Part shown: piece after piece, positions 28,153 to 35,567 of the stretch
Position numbering within the stretch: position 1 is the first letter of the stretch
Layout: the number at the start of each line of letters is the position of its first letter
Assembly (NCBI RefSeq): GCF_000515315.1
Contig: NZ_KI911562.1
Location: 2,378,501 to 2,442,500, forward strand
From: Asinibacterium sp. OR53
GTDB taxonomy: Bacteria > Bacteroidota > Bacteroidia > Chitinophagales > Chitinophagaceae
Reading direction: 5' to 3'
Length of the DNA: 64,000 nucleotides
Notes under the pieces: model-generated
Told to the model about the DNA's origin: nothing
Seen by the model: only the letters and a program-made list of their open reading frames with translations
The model's database searches: none
Position numbers and translations under genes: made by a program

Positions 28153-29000
28153 TATTGGTTCCTGAATACTTTAGGGGATATTCCTGTTTTCTGACGAAAG
28201 AACCTTGTGAAGTAAGTAGGATAGTCAAACCCCAAACTGTAAGCAATTTCACTTACAGACAATTTTGTTTGTCGCAGCTTATTTTTAGCTATCTGTATAA
28301 TTCCTTCATGGATATGGTCAATAGGTGAAGTGCCTGTGAAATGTTTAATCAAATCCCCGAAATAATTGGTGGACAGGTTTGCCCTTTCTGCAAAATAAGT
28401 TACGGATGGTAGTGCTGACAGCCCATTTGGAGTATTTAAACAAGCATCCAACTGCTGGTAAAAATCGGCAACTACTTTATTATATACTTTACTTCGGGCT
28501 TCAAACTGGCGTTCATAATAGATTTGCGTGTAAGAAATAATGAGCGAAGTATAAGAAATCAATACTTCTTTGGAGAAATTTTCTTTTTGATATTCCTTAT
28601 AAGATTTTGAAAACAAATCATACAAGGTCTCTTTTTCTTCTGGGGTTAAAAATAAGGCTTCATGTCGGTCATAATTGGCAAAAGAAATATCTTTGACCGT
28701 TTTATCCAATAGCTTTTTATTGATAAATATGGCATAACCGGAAAAAGGACTTTTCAAATCCCACTCGATTACGTTTCCCGGTTTATCAAGATACAGGTAA
28801 CTGTCTGACATACTATCAATGGGTGACTGTACTTCAATTTTATCTTTTAGTGCCAATAAATAAAAGTCAATTTCTACAGGGAGTGATTTCAGTAAAATAT
28901 CAGGATTTTCATCGTAATGAATAACCTGTATCATATCACTGTTATTGCCTTTTACATTGATATATTTTAGAAGGGACGGTATGTTGTATATTTTGTTCAT
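28152..29000 (-). CDS. AraC-family transcriptional activator
   Basis: 282 residues. An N-terminal cupin-like effector domain (about 1-170) is followed by two C-terminal helix-turn-helix motifs; the second reads LSVSEIAYSLGFDYPTYFTRFFR, typical of AraC proteins. It overlaps the flavodoxin start by 1 nt. Paired sites upstream of this gene and of hydrolase 2 suggest it controls itself, the flavodoxin and the hydrolases in response to an unknown small molecule. It sits at the head of the 24.2-29.0 kb cargo block. Confidence 0.88.
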   Translation of the reverse strand: MNKIYNIPSLLKYINVKGNNSDMIQVIHYDENPDILLKSLPVEIDFYLLALKDKIEVQSPIDSMSDSYLYLDKPGNVIEWDLKSPFSGYAIFINKKLLDKTVKDISFANYDRHEALFLTPEEKETLYDLFSKSYKEYQKENFSKEVLISYTSLIISYTQIYYERQFEARSKVYNKVVADFYQQLDACLNTPNGLSALPSVTYFAERANLSTNYFGDLIKHFTGTSPIDHIHEGIIQIAKNKLRQTKLSVSEIAYSLGFDYPTYFTRFFRQKTGISPKVFRNQ

Positions 29001-29030
29001 CGAAAATGCTATCTGTCATTAAACAATTTA

Positions 29031-29038
29031 CAAAATTA
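29031..29038 (-). promoter_or_regulatory. -7 box of the AraC gene
   Basis: TAATTTTG on the minus strand fits TAnnTTTG, 31 nt before the ATG. No good TTTG is seen at -33, as expected for an activator-dependent promoter. Confidence 0.55.
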
Positions 29039-29059
29039 GAATATACTATTTTTAAGTCC

Positions 29060-29093
29060 CGAAACATTTAACGGTAAAAATGAAACATTTTAC
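29060..29093. promoter_or_regulatory. Paired AraC-type sites upstream of the AraC gene
   Basis: CGAAACATTTAAC at 29060-29072 and TGAAACATTTTAC at 29081-29093, direct repeats 21 bp apart. The inner copy starts 22 bases from the -7 box, against 22-23 at hydrolase 2. Confidence 0.6.
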
Positions 29094-29108
29094 AGGTTCT
29101 GATTTTAT

Positions 29109-30407
29109 TTATTGTCCTCTACCTTTTTGTTTCTTCTTTTTCTTCATACGGTTAGCAAATGTCTGTTCCTCGTAATCTTCGCCCTGCGCTTCGGGCAACA
29201 AACCGCCCAATCCATCTATCAATCCAAAATCATCAGTCGGTTGCTCTTTATTAAGGAAATCGAAAAGCCCGTGTGGTTCTTCTTTTTCATCAGCATTATG
29301 TTTTCCTGTTGCGGGTAAATCTGCGGTGCTGGTCTGCTCCGTGTTTTGGCGTTGGACAATAGCTTCCTCTTTCCACCACTCATTAAAGACATTCGCAGAT
29401 AGTTTTTTATCCAAAGCTGAACCGTTCCAAACGCTGCGGCTTTCATGGTCTATAAAAGTCATACCGTAAATGCGCCCTTCGTCATTGCGGCGCACAACAG
29501 TATTGATGCCTTGCTCCATCAGTTGCTTTTTAAAATCCGTTTCATTAGTAGCGGTGTGCATGGCTGCTTCAATGGTGTTTTTGAGGATGGCTCTTGCAGG
29601 ACTGGTTTTCATTTTTTCCTTAGCTTCTGCAAAGTGCTTTTGCAGTTTGTCCAATCCTGCGTGTTTGCCAAAGCGGGAAGCCTTAAAAGGATTGCTGGCT
29701 TTTTCTCCCTGTTCGTTCAGGGCGAAATACACCAGCCCGTTTTTGGGTTGCCCGTGCAGTTCACCTTTTACTTCCTCCGCCGTAATATTGAATAAGGAAA
29801 GCAAAGCGTTGTAAGCCCCGATGCTTTGGTATTGGTAATACTTTGGCAGGTATCTCACCACGGATGCGATTTGGCTCTTAATATCTCCGGCTCTGTAATC
29901 CACCGGACGAAATGCTTGCTCATCGCCAGTGCGCTGTTTTTCTGTGGCGGGCGTTAGATTATATTGCTGCTCTAAATCCCTGCAAATTGCCATTGATTGC
30001 GGATGGTCGTAGCTATCGCTTATCTTCTTGCCGTCTATGCCTACACAGACCGTTACGATATGGATATGGCTGCGTTCAATATCGGTATGCTTAAAAACAA
30101 TATAGGGCTGTTTACCATATCCCATACGTTCCATGTACTCCTGTGCCATTTCCATAAACTGGGCATCGCTGACCTTATCCGCAGGATCTGGGTTCAGTGA
30201 TATATGCCGAACAGGTTTTTCTGTTCTGATATTGGCAGACAAATAAGGTTCAAAACACTGGTGCAGATAATTAGCTGAATAGATATTATCCAGTGTTTCG
30301 GGTATCTTGTTCAATAACAAAACCTGCCCGTTTTCGCTGTCAATCTTTTTCTGATTGTAAGAAATTGCACCGTACAAATTCTCACCTTTACCAATTTTCG
30401 CTATCAT
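29109..30407 (-). CDS. mobB: Relaxase (MobB-type, relaxase/mobilization nuclease family)
   Basis: 432 residues from the ATG at 30407 (MIAKIGKGENLYGA); the longer frame starting at 30440 would overlap mobA. The N-terminal domain carries the metal-binding triad in HTDIERSHIHIV and a Tyr-containing ISYNQKK, the likely nicking residue region. The C-terminal third is charged and low in complexity, ending in a Lys-rich KKKKKQKGRGQ. It nicks oriT and leads the single strand into the recipient. The ATG follows the mobA stop by one base (TAACATG). The probable oriT is just upstream of mobA. Confidence 0.92.
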   Translation of the reverse strand: MIAKIGKGENLYGAISYNQKKIDSENGQVLLLNKIPETLDNIYSANYLHQCFEPYLSANIRTEKPVRHISLNPDPADKVSDAQFMEMAQEYMERMGYGKQPYIVFKHTDIERSHIHIVTVCVGIDGKKISDSYDHPQSMAICRDLEQQYNLTPATEKQRTGDEQAFRPVDYRAGDIKSQIASVVRYLPKYYQYQSIGAYNALLSLFNITAEEVKGELHGQPKNGLVYFALNEQGEKASNPFKASRFGKHAGLDKLQKHFAEAKEKMKTSPARAILKNTIEAAMHTATNETDFKKQLMEQGINTVVRRNDEGRIYGMTFIDHESRSVWNGSALDKKLSANVFNEWWKEEAIVQRQNTEQTSTADLPATGKHNADEKEEPHGLFDFLNKEQPTDDFGLIDGLGGLLPEAQGEDYEEQTFANRMKKKKKQKGRGQ

Positions 30408-30408
30408 G

Positions 30409-30846
30409 TTATCTGTCTTTTTGCAGGTGTTCTTTTTCAAACGCTGCTGTTAATTCAATCACTTTGCGACACAGGGCAGCCATTTCTGCGGTCTGTTTTT
30501 CCAACTTAAAGAGATAAGCCGATGCTTTTTTCTCCGAGAAATTGCGGTATAATATTTTCACGATTTGATTATAGTTCACACCAACGGCTCTGAATTGGCT
30601 GTAAAAATTGGTAAGTCTTGTATGAAAATCCACAGCATCCATATCAATTTTTACGGTCTTTATCGTCTTCTGAAAGATGCAGGCGGTAATAAAATGTGCC
30701 ATTACTTTCATACCCGATTGCTCAAACAACGTCAGGAATTGTGCGTTTTCCGTGTCGTTCAGACTAATTGAATAACGGTGTGTCGCCGGGTCATTTTTAG
30801 GCTTGCGACCCACCTTACTTATTTGATTTCTTTTACTGTCTTCCAT
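30409..30846 (-). CDS. mobA: Relaxosome accessory protein (MobA/MobC-type, ribbon-helix-helix)
   Basis: 145 residues. An N-terminal ribbon-helix-helix-like segment (HRYSISLNDTENAQFL) precedes the bacterial mobilisation motif AVGVNYNQIVKILYRN. Such proteins bind oriT and help the relaxase melt the nick region. It is translated just ahead of mobB with one base between. It reads away from the intergenic region that separates it from traA, where the oriT is expected. Confidence 0.9.
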   Translation of the reverse strand: MEDSKRNQISKVGRKPKNDPATHRYSISLNDTENAQFLTLFEQSGMKVMAHFITACIFQKTIKTVKIDMDAVDFHTRLTNFYSQFRAVGVNYNQIVKILYRNFSEKKASAYLFKLEKQTAEMAALCRKVIELTAAFEKEHLQKDR

Positions 30847-30913
30847 ATCTCAATCCATTATAATTATCATAAACCACGACTTCGGAGTGCGTTTTCCAGC
30901 CCCCTGCTAAGGG

Positions 30914-30965
30914 CAAGTTGTTTTTAGCTGCGGAAAGTATTTCGAGCAGCTAAAAACATAACTTG
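30914..30965. repeat. Long inverted repeat, candidate oriT hairpin
   Basis: Inner arms TTTTTAGCTGC (30921-30931) and GCAGCTAAAAA (30946-30956) pair perfectly over 11 bp; outer arms CAAGTT (30914-30919) and AACTTG (30960-30965) extend the stem past a small bulge. It is 68 bases upstream of the mobA start. Confidence 0.7.
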
Positions 30966-30985
30966 CTCCTTTCTGGTGAAAGGAA

Positions 30986-31007
30986 AATCCGCCCTTCGGG
31001 ACGGATT
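30986..31007. repeat. GC-rich hairpin next to the oriT candidate
   Basis: AATCCGCCC and GGGACGGATT pair over nine positions with a single-base bulge and a three-base loop. It may be part of the oriT structure or a terminator; no T-tract follows closely. Confidence 0.6.
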
Positions 31008-31227
31008 AGATAAAGCAGAAAAAAACGGCTTGTAGCCGTTCCACCTGTTGCCTTTTATCTGAAATGATTTCTCCATTCACTCTTTGTATTGAAGCCGATA
31101 CAAAATAAGCGCAGCTTTCCCGAAGCATTGCAGTGTAGTACACTGCCAAACACTGCCATAGAACGCCAATACAGGACAGGTTTAATAAAGCAGGGATATA
31201 CCTGCATTTCTTTGTGTAGGCATTTGC

Positions 31228-31291
31228 GATTGCCTGTGTAAGTATGTAACAACATAGCTGCGTAGCTACGCAAATACACAGGCAGGCAATC
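31228..31291. repeat. Nested inverted repeat with central 14-bp palindrome
   Basis: Arms GATTGCCTGTGTA (31228-31240) and TACACAGGCAGGCAATC (31275-31291, with a 4-base AGGC duplication) enclose the perfect palindrome TGCGTAGCTACGCA at 31259-31272. It could extrude as a cruciform or bind a dimeric protein. It lies 239 bases upstream of traA. Confidence 0.65.
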
Positions 31292-31529
31292 AGGTAAATA
31301 ATGTTGTATGCAAGTGGGCAAGCCTGTATTGAATGCAGTAAGCAGTTATGCAGATACACAAGTAAAAAAGCGCAGTTGCATTTATCGCAATACAGTTAAA
31401 AATATCCGCATACAACAACCTGCAAATAATAATGTGCGAATGTGCTTTTGCACCATTGCACATAAATGAATAAACAGCTATACAGGTATATCGATGTATA
31501 AATAGATAAGTAGATAATTAAAAACAGTT

Positions 31530-32303
31530 ATGCACATGGACACAAAGAAACAACCATTGTTTATCGCCTTTTCCTCTCAAAAAGGTGGTGTAGGAAAAAG
31601 CACTTTTACCACGCTGGTAGCAAGTCTTCTTCATTATCGGCTGGGCTATAATGTTGCCGTCTTCGACTGCGACTTTCCGCAACACAGCCTTATGCAGATG
31701 AGGTCAAGGGATATGAGCAGCATTATGGGCAATGAGGTGTACAAAAAACTCGCTCATAAGCAGTTTACAAGTATCAACAAAAAAGCCTATCCCGTTATGC
31801 AGCATCGGGCAGACGGTGTACTGGATAAAGTAGAGCAATTTCTGCAAACCACTACCGTTGCTTTGGACGTGGTTTTCTTCGACCTGCCCGGTACGGTTAA
31901 TTCCGCAGGAATATTGAAAACGCTGGCTGGAATGCACCACATCTTTACACCAATCATAGCCGACCGTGTAGTGATGGAAAGCACATTGATTTTTACGCAA
32001 GTCCTCAACGATGTGGTAAGAAAGCAGGGCGCAACTTCTATTCAAAGCATTAATCTGTTTTGGAACCAAGTGGACGGAAGGGAAAGAACCGCATTGTACG
32101 GCGTTTATGAGGACTTAATCAACAGCTTAGGCATTCACCTTATGCGCACCCGTATCACGGATAGCAAGCGTTTTCGCAAAGAGGGCGAAGCCGATGCAAA
32201 AACAGTCTTCCGTTCCACCTTGCTGCCTGCCGATGAACGATTGATGAACGCCTGCCGACTGGACTTGTTTATGGATGAGTTTTTAAGAACTGTGAAACTG
32301 TAA
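31530..32303 (+). CDS. traA: TraA, ParA-family ATPase
   Basis: 257 residues. A deviant Walker A, KGGVGKST (residues 18-25), and the ParA switch regions (FFDLPGTVNSAG) identify a MinD/ParA-type ATPase. In Bacteroidota elements this gene opens the tra run; its role in transfer or element partition is not settled. A second ATG at 31536 is an alternative start. The next gene begins 5 nt after the stop. Confidence 0.9.
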   Translation: MHMDTKKQPLFIAFSSQKGGVGKSTFTTLVASLLHYRLGYNVAVFDCDFPQHSLMQMRSRDMSSIMGNEVYKKLAHKQFTSINKKAYPVMQHRADGVLDKVEQFLQTTTVALDVVFFDLPGTVNSAGILKTLAGMHHIFTPIIADRVVMESTLIFTQVLNDVVRKQGATSIQSINLFWNQVDGRERTALYGVYEDLINSLGIHLMRTRITDSKRFRKEGEADAKTVFRSTLLPADERLMNACRLDLFMDEFLRTVKL

Positions 32304-32308
32304 GCCCT

Positions 32309-32722
32309 ATGGAAAATAAGAAGAAAAACCAGCCGGAGATAGACGAAGAATTTTTGATGAACATTATCGCCGATGGTGTAAAAAAAGAGGGTTTGAATGT
32401 AACGCCTGAACCACCCCAAAAACAGGAACAGGAGAAAGAGCCGGACAAGCCCGTGAGCAAGGAAAAGAGCCGTTCTAAAAAAGCCAGCGAAGCAGATTAT
32501 GAAAAGCTGTTTTTCAAAAGAGCGGAAACCAACGCCCGCTACGGAAAGTCGGTGTACATACGTCCCGATTTCCACGAAAAGCTGACCCGTATTGTACAAG
32601 TCATTGGTGAGGATAAGATAACGATATACGCCTATCTCGATAACCTGCTGGAATACCATTTTCAGGAATTTGGCGAAGACATCACCAAGAGTTTTAACGA
32701 AAAGTATAAACCCATTTTATAG
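32309..32722 (+). CDS. traB: TraB, DUF3408 family protein
   Basis: 137 residues. The N-terminal half is charged and Pro/Glu/Lys-rich; the C-terminal half (ARYGKSVYIRPDFHEKL onward) is the DUF3408 core, helical and perhaps ribbon-helix-helix-like, which would fit DNA binding or partnership with the ParA protein before it. It stops 2 nt before traD. The function has not been shown as far as I know. Confidence 0.85.
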   Translation: MENKKKNQPEIDEEFLMNIIADGVKKEGLNVTPEPPQKQEQEKEPDKPVSKEKSRSKKASEADYEKLFFKRAETNARYGKSVYIRPDFHEKLTRIVQVIGEDKITIYAYLDNLLEYHFQEFGEDITKSFNEKYKPIL

Positions 32723-32724
32723 TC

Positions 32725-33363
32725 ATGGAAATTGTAATTGTTATCTGTTTGCTCATTGTTATTGTGCTGCTGGCAAAAGACAAAATCATCATTAAAAAAG
32801 TGGTGAAAAACAAACAGCAGCAACCTGTGACCAATCTGGATTTGCCGGAAATAATGGGCAAGCCAAAGCCTGTTGAACGCCATGGAGTGCCAACTGCTGC
32901 CACTCAACGCCAAAAAGAAAAAAAGGAAGATATACCTGATAATTTTGAAACAGAAACCCATGAAACAGGTTTTGCGAGGGAAATTCCGCCGGAGGAATTG
33001 GATGATGTTTTTGGGAGTGCGCCTGTTTCCGATTTTGAGAATGAGGACGAGGAATGGGAAGAACAGGGAATGCCGAACAGCGACAATGGGTTTGCCACAG
33101 GGGTTACCTACGAGGAACTGACAACCGTGGGGGCATTGCTTCAGCAGGATGTACTGGAAGCTGCCTCTCAACAAAAAGCGGTCGATATAGTTCAGCGAAT
33201 GCAGGGAACCGAATTGTTTAGTCTGCTCGAAAACTCCATAGCAGGGGCTTCACGAAAGATTGCGGAGTTGTTGGATAGAAGCCTCCCTGCCGGAACGGAT
33301 TTCGGTTCTTCCGATGAGCGGAAAAGTAGTGTAGAGGGTTTCGACATTGGGGAGTTTGTGTAA
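32725..33363 (+). CDS. traD: TraD-like conjugal transfer protein
   Basis: 212 residues. One N-terminal membrane span (IVIVICLLIVIVLLA) precedes an acidic cytoplasmic or periplasmic domain (DDVFGSAPVSDFENEDEEW) and a helical C-terminus. It matches the TraD protein of Bacteroidota transposons. Its stop codon lies inside the loop of a strong terminator (33350-33373), so transcription of traA-traB-traD largely ends here. In related elements traE follows directly; here 1.9 kb of foreign DNA intervenes. Confidence 0.78.
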   Translation: MEIVIVICLLIVIVLLAKDKIIIKKVVKNKQQQPVTNLDLPEIMGKPKPVERHGVPTAATQRQKEKKEDIPDNFETETHETGFAREIPPEELDDVFGSAPVSDFENEDEEWEEQGMPNSDNGFATGVTYEELTTVGALLQQDVLEAASQQKAVDIVQRMQGTELFSLLENSIAGASRKIAELLDRSLPAGTDFGSSDERKSSVEGFDIGEFV

Positions 33364-33373
33364 GCAAACTCCC
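33350..33373 (+). terminator. Terminator overlapping the traD stop
   Basis: GGGAGTTTG (33350-33358) and CAAACTCCC (33365-33373) are perfect nine-base arms around a six-base loop holding the traD stop region, followed by TTTTGTTTT. It isolates traA-B-D from downstream tra genes and also faces the convergent insert. Confidence 0.82.
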
Positions 33374-33380
33374 TTTTGTT

Positions 33381-34181
33381 TTATATAGCTTTATCAAGCC
33401 TTTTATGAATGTAGGATATGGTGTTCAAAACATCCAAAGCCTCGTCTTCGGTAATTTCAAATTTGATTTTAGGCTCATGCGCCGTTGAATTTCTGATTAA
33501 GCCGAACATTCCTTTAATTAGGTTACATAATCCTAAATGCTCGCTTCTGTCCGTATCTGTTTTTAAGTGATTAATTTTAACCAATGGGTTACTGGTAGAA
33601 AATGAAGTTTCTGCTAAAGCATTGCCATCTGCATAAAGCCCGGTCATTGCCCTTAATCGGTCTGCAATACTTTTAGTAGCCTCAAAAACTGAATGAAAGT
33701 AGTTTTCAACCAATAATTCTGCCTTACAATATTCAAATATTGTAGCATGAACATTTCTGTTTTCCAACTTATGTTTTAAACGACTGGCACGTTGTTCAGC
33801 TTCTGCAATTGTTGTGGCTTTTTCGACCAATCTAAATTTGCCTTGCTCTGTAAGTTCCGTGCCTATAAAAGCTAAGCGTTTATTGACTTCTAACCTGCGG
33901 CTATGAAAAGTTTCTTCTTTTCCGATATACCTCACTGGTTGCAAAGCATCTTGAATAAATTTTAATATATGGTTTGAGCATTGGTGCTTATTCTGCCAAT
34001 CTGCAAATGCTGAATATAATCTTCTCCATTTTGTGTTTTGAGGGTCAATATCTGGGATGTTAGCGTTTAAAAGGATTTGCCCTATCTCCGTGCCTGTCAA
34101 ACCATCTGAAGTATCTCCAATAGTTCTACATAATCCTTCCAATACGTGCGCTTCAAACATTGGGCGTTTAATACTTGTCAT
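33381..34181 (-). CDS. TIGR02391/Ymh-type protein with HEPN-like RNSTAH motif (putative Abi effector)
   Basis: 266 residues, no signal or membrane span. Residues about 28-119 form a module (LTGTEIGQIL, then LQPVRYIG, VNKRLAFIGTEL, GKFRLV) that by hand alignment resembles residues 27-124 of the PLD protein upstream. The C-terminal domain (about 150-266) matches TIGR02391/Hypoth_Ymh and contains FGLIRNSTAHEP: Arg230-x4-His235, the R(x4-6)H pattern of HEPN ribonucleases. It starts 33 nt after the PLD stop, so the two form an operon. The pair is AT-rich and interrupts the tra genes. A toxin or defence role is inferred; TIGR02391 proteins have no settled function known to me. Confidence 0.72.
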   Translation of the reverse strand: MTSIKRPMFEAHVLEGLCRTIGDTSDGLTGTEIGQILLNANIPDIDPQNTKWRRLYSAFADWQNKHQCSNHILKFIQDALQPVRYIGKEETFHSRRLEVNKRLAFIGTELTEQGKFRLVEKATTIAEAEQRASRLKHKLENRNVHATIFEYCKAELLVENYFHSVFEATKSIADRLRAMTGLYADGNALAETSFSTSNPLVKINHLKTDTDRSEHLGLCNLIKGMFGLIRNSTAHEPKIKFEITEDEALDVLNTISYIHKRLDKAI

Positions 34182-34214
34182 TACTATTTTCTCTTTTAAT
34201 TTTATTGGAAACTA

Positions 34215-35024
34215 CTATTTAATAAGACTGATAAATTCGGAAGCATATTTCTCTGCTAACTCACGGCTATTTTCAACACTTGCTGTTTCTCTGTTCCAGT
34301 TTGCTTTTGATGTCCAATTATATGACCCATGAATAACTGTCTTTAAATCAATTACACAAAACTTATGGTGCATTATATTCTCATACTGCCCACTTTTAGG
34401 AACTCTTTTCGTTTCAAAAAACTTCTCATACTCAAAACCGTACTTTGTATTAATCTCATCATCCAAAACAACAACACGAACGTTAATCCCTTCTTGCTTT
34501 CGATTATATAACTCTCTCATTAATGTCTTGTTTGTAAACCATGCAACCGCTACCCAAATTGAAAATCTCGCGGCTCGAATTTGTTCAACAATCTGTGCCT
34601 CTATATCTTCAAAATGAACTTCTACTTCAATATTTTCCGGCAAGTCCGCACCAATAATTTTATACTTTCCCTCGAAGTCTTCAAGCCTATAGCCATCCTG
34701 TTGTAAGAGCGGGTTAATTTGTTCTACCGCTACCTTTATATCCTTTGAAGCATCTTGGGCGAAATGTCTTGGGTCGAAAACTATCTGCAACAGTTGAACC
34801 ATCTCTTTTCGACCATTTATTTCATATAGTTTTTCTAAAACATACGCATTTCTGCTAAGGCTGTTTGGCATCCCTCCGTCACCATATTTATAAACGTCTT
34901 TGAACCCCACATGATTAAACAGTTTCAAAATTTTTTCACCTGTCAAACGTGGCGTTAGTTGATTATCACCTGATATAAATTCCTTTATGCTTTCTATTGT
35001 TAAGTCCGAAAGTTTCATGTTCAA
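34215..35024 (-). CDS. PLD-superfamily nuclease with Abi-like N-terminal module
   Basis: 269 residues. The C-terminal half is a phospholipase D fold with a single HKD motif: HHK (His219, Lys221), Asp226 and GSYN (233-236). One-motif members dimerise to build the active site and many are nucleases (Nuc, BfiI type). Residues 27-124 (LTGEKILKLF, FDPRHFAQ, VEQINPLLQQDGYRL, GKYKII) resemble the N-terminal module of the next gene. No signal or membrane span, so cytoplasmic. It is first in a two-gene minus-strand operon inserted between traD and traE. Probable defence nuclease; an alternative is a cardiolipin-synthase-like lipid enzyme, less likely without a membrane segment. Confidence 0.78.
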   Translation of the reverse strand: MNMKLSDLTIESIKEFISGDNQLTPRLTGEKILKLFNHVGFKDVYKYGDGGMPNSLSRNAYVLEKLYEINGRKEMVQLLQIVFDPRHFAQDASKDIKVAVEQINPLLQQDGYRLEDFEGKYKIIGADLPENIEVEVHFEDIEAQIVEQIRAARFSIWVAVAWFTNKTLMRELYNRKQEGINVRVVVLDDEINTKYGFEYEKFFETKRVPKSGQYENIMHHKFCVIDLKTVIHGSYNWTSKANWNRETASVENSRELAEKYASEFISLIK

Positions 35025-35188
35025 TTAGAGTAAATATTATTACTGCTAAAATAACATAAACTAATTTGATAGAGAAGATAAACCATTCTGTGACATGATT
35101 TAGACAGTAGTAGTAGTTCGTTCAAAACGCCACTCACTGCCAAGTAATTCCACTGAAAGACACATCGTTATTGTGCCTTGTTTTTCCT

Positions 35189-35229
35189 GACACTTTTGTC
35201 CCGAAAGCCCGCAAGTGGCGGGAAAGTGT
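35189..35229 (+). promoter_or_regulatory. Structured leader ahead of traE
   Basis: CCCGC (35208-35212) and GCGGG (35218-35222) pair around a five-base loop, with outer arms ACACTTT (35189-35195) and AAAGTGT (35223-35229). It is 23 nt before the traE ATG. The traE promoter should lie in 35025-35190, but I see no exact TAnnTTTG box on the plus strand. Confidence 0.45.
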
Positions 35230-35251
35230 AACAAAATAATTCATTCAAATT

Positions 35252-35557
35252 ATGGAAAAACAAAGCAAAAAAGTATTGCTGACAGGCATTGCGCTGCTGT
35301 CGGCATTTGGTGTGTTTGCACAAGGAAACGGCTCGGCTGGTATTCAGGAAGCCACGCAAATGGTAACGTCTTATTTCGACCCCGCAACCAAATTAATTTA
35401 TGCGATTGGGGCTGTGGTCGGGCTAATCGGAGGTGTGAAAGTTTACAACAAATTCAGCAGTGGCGACCCGGACACCTCGAAGACCGCAGCGAGCTGGTTC
35501 GGTGCGTGTATCTTCTTGATTGTAGCTGCTACCATTCTTCGTTCATTCTTCCTGTAA
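35252..35557 (+). CDS. traE: TraE, DUF4134 family (VirB2-like)
   Basis: 101 residues: a signal-like first span (VLLTGIALLSAFGVFAQ) and two further spans (LIYAIGAVVGLIGGVKVY and WFGACIFLIVAATIL). Small size and topology resemble VirB2-type pilin subunits, which is the usual proposal for DUF4134. It restarts the tra run after the insert; traF begins 10 nt after its stop. Confidence 0.9.
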   Translation: MEKQSKKVLLTGIALLSAFGVFAQGNGSAGIQEATQMVTSYFDPATKLIYAIGAVVGLIGGVKVYNKFSSGDPDTSKTAASWFGACIFLIVAATILRSFFL

Positions 35558-35567
35558 ACCGATGCCC

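Larger units (their letters stand above)
30847..31529. other. Non-coding control region with probable oriT
   Basis: 683 bases between divergent mobA and traA. It contains two strong hairpins near mobA (30914-30965, 30986-31007), a nested inverted repeat with a 14-bp palindrome (31228-31291) and a GTGC/GCAC repeat (31442-31453). Reading frames here are low-complexity shadows. Placement between mobA and traA and the density of inverted repeats suit oriT plus the tra promoter. The nick site cannot be located by eye. Confidence 0.65.

Noticed and set aside
31006..31359. Minus-strand frame of 117 codons in the mobA-traA gap
   Set aside because: Cys- and Ile-rich composition comes from repeated TGCA/ACAGG-like bases; it runs across the palindrome and the hairpins and has no family signature.
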